Origin: Lumbricus rubellus
Lineage: Eukaryota > Annelida > Clitellata > Crassiclitellata > Lumbricidae
Direction: 5' to 3'
Assembly (NCBI GenBank): GCA_945859605.1
Contig: OX243816.1
Location: forward strand, 23,267,129 to 23,331,128
DNA: 64,000 bases
The notes beneath the pieces were generated by a model. That model did not search any database and was not told the origin of the DNA. It saw nothing but the letters and a program-made list of their open reading frames with translations. Within the stretch, counting starts at the first letter, position 1, and the number at the start of each line of letters is the position of its first letter. The translations under genes and the position numbers were made by a program. This document shows positions 58,556-64,000 of this stretch, piece after piece.

Positions 58556-59849
58556 TCAACAACATCCATGTTATAATTGTTATATTGACTATCTCAAAGG
58601 AGAGGCTTCGTGGTCTTGCTCTTCTTTCAATGGAAAACAAACGAGCAAAACAATTGAATGATTTGATGATTTGATAGATGCCTTCAAGAATTAGCCTTAC
58701 AGTGCTCATTCACAGAAGAAAGGTTCACTAGTATGGGCAGAGCATGATATCCCCAATATAAAAGGCACATGCAATCACATCCAGAGATTGATCCAACAAT
58801 GTATTGACCTATTTCTCTTCCAACTTCATGCAATGTTAATGTAATTTCAAACTTGTATAGCGCTGCTCAGTAGCACTTCCAGCGCGAGTACCCTGAGAGA
58901 AGAAATCAGCTTTGAGGCGAGATAGATGTGTAGGAACAGACCTAGATGAATGGCAACACATAAAGAAGAGGCGAGGACATTTAACAGGGCAGGTCCAATG
59001 TAAGTAAATGATCTATTTTGGGCCGAAGTGGCCGATCGCTAGCAAATTAAGAGATAATTAACTATAAGTATGGTCTATTAGTAACCAATAACAAGTACAT
59101 CAGGTCCATTAGTCAAACTTTAATTCAAACATAACAAGAATGACAAATCTTCAGCATCGATATTTTCTGCCACAGAAATAATAGTCTCAACACAATTTCG
59201 AAGCAGAAGACCTTCGCAAACGCACAATTTTCAGCACATGGACACTGTTCAAAATTATGTGTCCTATGAGTAGGTTCAGTTAGGGTCAGCTTAGGCATCA
59301 TGAGGGTCGGCTGGGGTCAAGTTGGACACTGTAGGGTCAGTTAGTGTCATCTTTAGACAAAATGTAAAAACTTTCCAATACAGAAATAATTTCTTCATGC
59401 GCTGCATGGCAGAATATTCTGCCACAGAAGCACCACGCTAATAAGAAAATGCTGCACTTCATTTACTCACCAACCGCTTAATTAGTCAAACTATGGTCAT
59501 CATCTACTTCACCAACATTCTTCATCTCTTCATAATCGTACCTCTAATTGTTGAGCTTCATAATTAATGGAATTGAAGATTTCCACTGGGTACAACTGAA
59601 CATTTTGTTCCCAATCCTCCTCAGGCCATATACACCTCCAAACATTCATACCAAACCAAGGTAAAAAACCATCAATTACGTTGCTAAATTACTTTATATT
59701 ATCAATATAAAATAAATCTTGAGTGTTGAAAATAATTGAATGCCTAGATTGGCGAAATTAATTCTTTGCCTAAAGAGAAGCTGGATTGACATAGTGAAAG
59801 TAGGGAGGTGTGTTGATGCTGAGGGATTTGTAGGTCAAAACATGTCAAT

Positions 59850-59929
59850 TTACACTAGTTACATAGGTGCAGTTTCCCACGCTCCCAGTCTCTGTCCACA
59901 TGCAGAACACTCCTCCTCCAAATTGAAAA
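59850..59929. repeat. dispersed 80-bp direct repeat, copy 2
   Basis: Second copy of the repeat at 58477. The sequences diverge abruptly at both ends. Confidence 0.88.
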
Positions 59930-60300
59930 TCCTGTACTAAACCGGAAACCAATGCAGCTGATGGAGTAGAACCGAGGAACTTGTCTGCAGTAGGACGTGC
60001 AGCATTATCTGCGCTAAGGTGCTTGGATGCATTGCAGCCTGTTAAGCTCAACGTTAGAGGTACCCACAAAACGGAGTTAACATAATCAAGGCAAGAGGAT
60101 ACAAGAAATCAGGTAATGATTTGTGACACATTCATAGCAAGGGCCGACCTGATGTGACGTGACGTATTGCCCTAATGTGATAGAAAAAGATTTACAAATT
60201 ATATTATTTATGCTTGTTATACGTGGTTGAAATTTGAGCTTACTGTCTAAGATTACTCCAAGCGCTTTGACACCATTCTGCAAAGGCATCACATAAGTTT
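59930..60300 (-). pseudogene. decayed LINE RT C-terminal fragment, minus strand
   Basis: GVKALGVILDSKLKFQPRIT, then VNSVLWVPLTLSLTGCNASK, match the LINE block VKNLGVILDS...LDYCNAVLYGLP. The likely 3' region continues to about 58850, where a LINE-like tail (tatagcgctgctcagtagca) is seen. Confidence 0.7.
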
Positions 60301-61055
60301 ATAGATTCCAAATGATATAGATACAAAACTCCCCACAATTTTGGCCAAATATAATGAACAGGCTCCGGCAGGATGCACTGACAATTAGTGACGAAAAGTC
60401 TGATACATCTAACAATCCATCATTGAGCATTGCAGTTCTCAAGTGCGTCTTTATTAGCTTGATGCAACAGAACAAGCAGTCAGATTGAATGCATGTAACT
60501 GTGAATAGTGTTTGCAATTATTATGGATAGCTTGTTTAATCAGAACTAGATGATAAACATTAAACAATGACATCATTGACGATGATGGATCGATGATGTC
60601 TTCAAGTGATGTCGTTGTTTTTCAATTTTACGACATTTTCTATGGCATACTGCTGTGTTACAATGAAGACTTGGAGTGCAGAGGGCAATATCAAGAAAAA
60701 ATATGCCCTTAACATATTCTGGGCAGAGTGCAAATGTTGGCAGGGCAACGACCATTTGCCCTGCCCTGTCATGACCCCCAGTGCTGGACCGATTCAGTCT
60801 TTTTTTTCCAAATAGAAGTGGGTTTGAAGGGAAAATTTCCAGCATAACTGGAGTTTGGACTGATGAAAAATTCTTGGTAACATAGAAGTGAGATTGGTGG
60901 CAATAAGTTTTGCTTAAACAGAATTTCTATTGATGACAATTTTCATTTATATCATTAGATGAAAACCGATTTAATTACGGTTATCATGGATATTGGTAGA
61001 CTACTAGACTGGTTACTTACATTACAACGTTAAGAACGGGATTGAAGACTTGAAG
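60301..61055. other. 5' flank: no feature
   Basis: Possible upstream remnants of the LINE at 59930, otherwise nothing recognisable. Confidence 0.35.
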
Positions 61056-61389
61056 ATAATTTGGGGTTATTGTTACTGACGTCTCGGTAAATCGTAAACA
61101 GTATGGCCGCCAACGAATGCAATAAAATTAGAGTGCCGCCTATGGACGATATCGCAACATGCATCCAAACATGCAAAGCGTGAGGGTCGGTTAGGGCTCA
61201 GGTTAGGCGTCGTGAGGGTCGGTTAGGGTTAGTTTTATGGTTAGTGCAGTCATTCTGATGAAATTGAAGCGTGCTTTAATTTTTGCGGAAATATTGGGCC
61301 GTATGTCGGGCCGCTCTGTTATGCACGCATCTACGGCGGCCATACTGTTTACGATCTACCGAGACGTCAGTCACAATAACCTAATTTGG
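61056..61389. mobile_element. foldback/MITE with about 55-bp inverted arms
   Basis: Arms 61056-61111 and 61335-61389 are near-identical reverse complements (sharing gactgacgtctcggta-type sequence, then gtaaacagtatggccgcc). The interior includes a GGTTAGGG-rich segment at about 61188-61240. Target duplication not identified. Confidence 0.7.
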
Positions 61390-61988
61390 CAAGGTAAAAT
61401 ACGGTTTAACCCAAACCAATACCTTTTGTATCCTTCAGCGGAATTTGTCACACGACAACGCTTGTCTACATAATCATTGCTTACCTGTAACGCAGGACCA
61501 ATTATCGCCAGTGTTATTATGAACTAACCGAATGCAGTCAATCAGTGCCGGATGCATCATTATAATGTATGAGCACTATTATCGATACACGCTCCCGTAA
61601 ACACTAACCACAGCGCTAATGCTAAACCGAAGCAATGCGCTCGCATAATGACCGCTATATCTCGTCCCTGTCCGCTTTTAGAAACCACAAACCCAGCTCT
61701 TGTCCCCTGTCGCATAATACCGTAAAATGAGTAAACGTCAAGAAATTATGTTTATGAAATCGTGAAATCCCAGATTAATCTATCGACTTACCAGTCGTTC
61801 CAGCGCGAGGGATATGCCATGAAATAATGATCAAAACCATAACAATATTAAACTGCTTAGACTTGTGCTGCCACCTGAGAGATTTCACTTTTTGTAGCGC
61901 CGCTACTATTTAGTTGGAGGGATTACTTTCCAACCACTTAGGAGGCCCATTTCAAAACATTTTGTTAAGCCTCACTTCGAATTTAATT

Positions 61989-62245
61989 GTTTTACTGAAC
62001 AGGCCTAATTACCTTCTCAAAACACTGTCACTTATAAATATGATTTCTTTCAGGCTAAAATCTAATCAAACACATAGGCTAGACCTAGTTGAAAACACAA
62101 TATAGGCCTAGGCCTACATGTTTTACTGAACAGGCCTAATTACCTTCTCAAAACACTATCACTTATAAATATGATTTCTTTCCGGCTAAAATCTAATCAA
62201 ATACATAGGCTAGACCAAGTTGAAAACACAATATAGGCTATAGGC
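61989..62245. repeat. 131-bp tandem duplication
   Basis: tttactgaacaggcctaatt and the following sequence occur twice at a spacing of 131 bp, with a handful of differences. Confidence 0.9.
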
Positions 62246-62569
62246 CTAGGCGTAGGCCTACATGTAGACTACGTATGCCTATATTTGAATCTGTGAGCGG
62301 CGCTATATAAATGTTCAATTACAATTACAATTACAATAGCCTAGGGCTATAAATATTATTTATAAATTATTATTTAGAAAACTTATTTATACTGTGCTGA
62401 AACTCTTAATAGCTATTTTACAGTTAATCACTAGGCTAATCAGATGAAACCATTATCATTCTGGTTTCAAGACGTAGTCTATGCCTACGTAGACTAGGCC
62501 AGGTAGACCTATAGCTAGCCGGAAAGGTGAATTAGGACAATAGGCCTAGGCTAGGCCAGATATAATTGC

Positions 62570-62616
62570 AGCCATTCGTCATCACTCATCATCATCATCA
62601 TCATCATCAGCATCAG

Positions 62617-62651
<35 letters not shown>

Positions 62652-62960
62652 GCATCATCATCAGTCTTCCTCGTGCAATTTTGCACATCGGGCAATATGC
62701 AGCTCCTCCATTTCTCCCTGTCCATCGCCATGCAGTTGTAGCCTACCTCGTCCCATGTCATATCCATGCATTTAATCTTCTCATTCTGATTATGTTCTCC
62801 ATGGTTCCTGTCCAGTTAAATGATTGTCTTACGGTGATGTTTTGTACCTTGTCTCGCCAAGAGACGTGCGGGATTTTTCTGAACCATCTCTGCTGGTGTG
62901 CCGCCTCGATCTAGTCTCCTTCCTTATCATGTCACCGTCTTCGGCCACGCTTCCGCTCCA
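62570..62960 (-). pseudogene. LINE 3' end, minus strand, with (GAT)n tail
   Basis: QRWFRKIPHVSWRDKVQNIT, MENIIRMRRLNAWI and MTWDEVGYNCMAMDREKWRS match LINE C-termini. The (CATCAT)n block at 62581-62661 is the element's own 3' GAT tail, so the His-rich plus-strand frame there is an artefact. Confidence 0.75.
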
Positions 62961-62961
62961 T

Positions 62962-63466
62962 ACAGTATTAGCCTATAATTATAGGCCTACGTACTCGAAT
63001 CATTCGATCAGCACCACTGCCTCGATCGTGCAATCGAATTTTGACCCTTTAATAGGCCTAAATGCTTTGAATGAGTGAATGTGTAGGCCTGTTATAATGT
63101 AGCATATATGCAGAGTTTTATGCTTGTAGGCCTATGCATGATTATAGGCTATAGTGCATTGCATATAAGTAGGCTTAGGCCTATCTCGCAGCTTGCGTCC
63201 ATCGTTTCGTACGGAATATTCAGGGTAGGCCTACTTTCTAGTTTTATTTTCGTATAGAGGCCTAAATCATGAAGGCCTGCATAGGCTTAGGCTATTTGAA
63301 GTTTTTGAACATCTTTATTTCTCAGCTCAGCTTTTTACGAACATGCATTTGTAGAAAACAAAACGGTTTTCATGTAAAAGGACAATTCGAAACAAGTAGG
63401 CCTATGTTTTCTGGAGAAGCGAATTTATATATTTAAAAAAACTCTAAGACTTGTAGTCTCTTGGAG

Positions 63467-63502
<36 letters not shown>

Positions 63503-63582
63503 ACTCATGCGCGTCTCACTCACACAACCTGGAAATAAAACAAAACACACTGAAAACATTAGATTAAATTAAATGTCTAACT

Positions 63583-63586
<4 letters not shown>
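62962..63586. other. AGGCCT-rich unique sequence
   Basis: No coding signal. A CTG/TTG trinucleotide run is at about 63469-63502, and there is dense aggcct/taggccta sequence. Confidence 0.5.

Positions 63587-63651
<65 letters not shown>
63587..63651. repeat. (TA)n microsatellite
   Basis: Uninterrupted TA run of about 65 bp. Confidence 0.95.
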
Positions 63652-63654
<3 letters not shown>

Positions 63655-63774
63655 CAACATTACTGCACATAATTTTATTATAGAGGCAAGAGTGGTATTT
63701 GACCCTTCTGGGAAATTGACGCCTACTTTTTAACTACTAGTTAGCATTTTAAAACAAATTTCTTTGCACTAAAG

Positions 63775-64000
63775 CACTAATGATGAGCACTAATGATAAG
63801 CACTAATGATGGGCACTAATGATGGGCACTAATGATGGGCACTAATGATGGGCACTAATGATGAGCACTAACAATGAGTACTAATGATGAGCACTAACAA
63901 TGAGCACTAATGATGAGCAATAATGATGAGCACTAATGATGAGTACTAATGATGAGCACTAACGATGAGCACTAACGATGAGCACTAATGATGAGCACTA
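63775..64000. repeat. 13-bp minisatellite x17 or more, runs off the window
   Basis: Units of gcactaatgatga with gggcac, gatgag and aacaat variants continue to the last base. Confidence 0.93.

Noticed and set aside
62566..62775. His-rich protein frame
   Set aside because: It is the (CAT)n tail of a minus-strand LINE.

Overview
This 64 kb window is eukaryotic (metazoan) genomic DNA. It is AT-rich and intron-dense, with abundant non-LTR retrotransposon fragments, tRNA-derived SINEs, small DNA-transposon derivatives and long minisatellites. There is no bacterial-style gene organisation, and most long open frames are low-complexity minisatellite translations or decayed reverse transcriptase. The protein content and repeat style fit an invertebrate, probably marine, but I cannot name the species.

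One gene dominates the window. It lies on the minus strand from the ATG at 45025 to the stop codon at 3587. I could assemble 22 coding exons with mutually consistent GT-AG junctions and phases, giving a 1293-residue protein. It is a membrane-associated phosphatidylinositol transfer protein of the PITPNM/Nir/RdgB family. Its order is an N-terminal PITP domain (exons 1-5), a linker with an FFAT motif (exon 7), a DDHD domain (exons 9-15) and a C-terminal LNS2 domain (exons 18-22). The family exchanges phosphatidylinositol and phosphatidic acid at ER-plasma membrane contact sites, docking on VAP through FFAT. Intron 1 is about 9.4 kb and several other introns exceed 2 kb.

The most unusual feature is in the introns. 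Two long minisatellites begin exactly at 5' splice sites of this gene: a 36-bp unit x about 22 at the exon 3 donor and a 21-bp unit x 38 at the exon 20 donor. Every unit carries a copy of the exon end plus a near-consensus donor (GTGAGT). The real exon is therefore followed by tens of identical in-frame competing donors. At exon 20 the whole array stays open in the coding frame, so alternative donor choice could insert any number of 7-residue repeats into the LNS2 domain. At exon 3 only one extra unit is tolerated before a stop. Further minisatellites (21-, 28-, 19-, 36-, 19-, 15- and 13-bp units) fill other introns and the 5' flank.

The flanks (1-3586 and 45026-64000) hold no recognisable host gene. 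They contain decayed LINE fragments on both strands, SINE copies, five hAT-like non-autonomous elements each with an 8-bp target-site duplication (three in the flanks, two in introns), short TTAA-flanked mini-elements, and a perfect 36-bp inverted repeat around a (TA)n core. The far right end is strikingly enriched in the palindrome AGGCCT.
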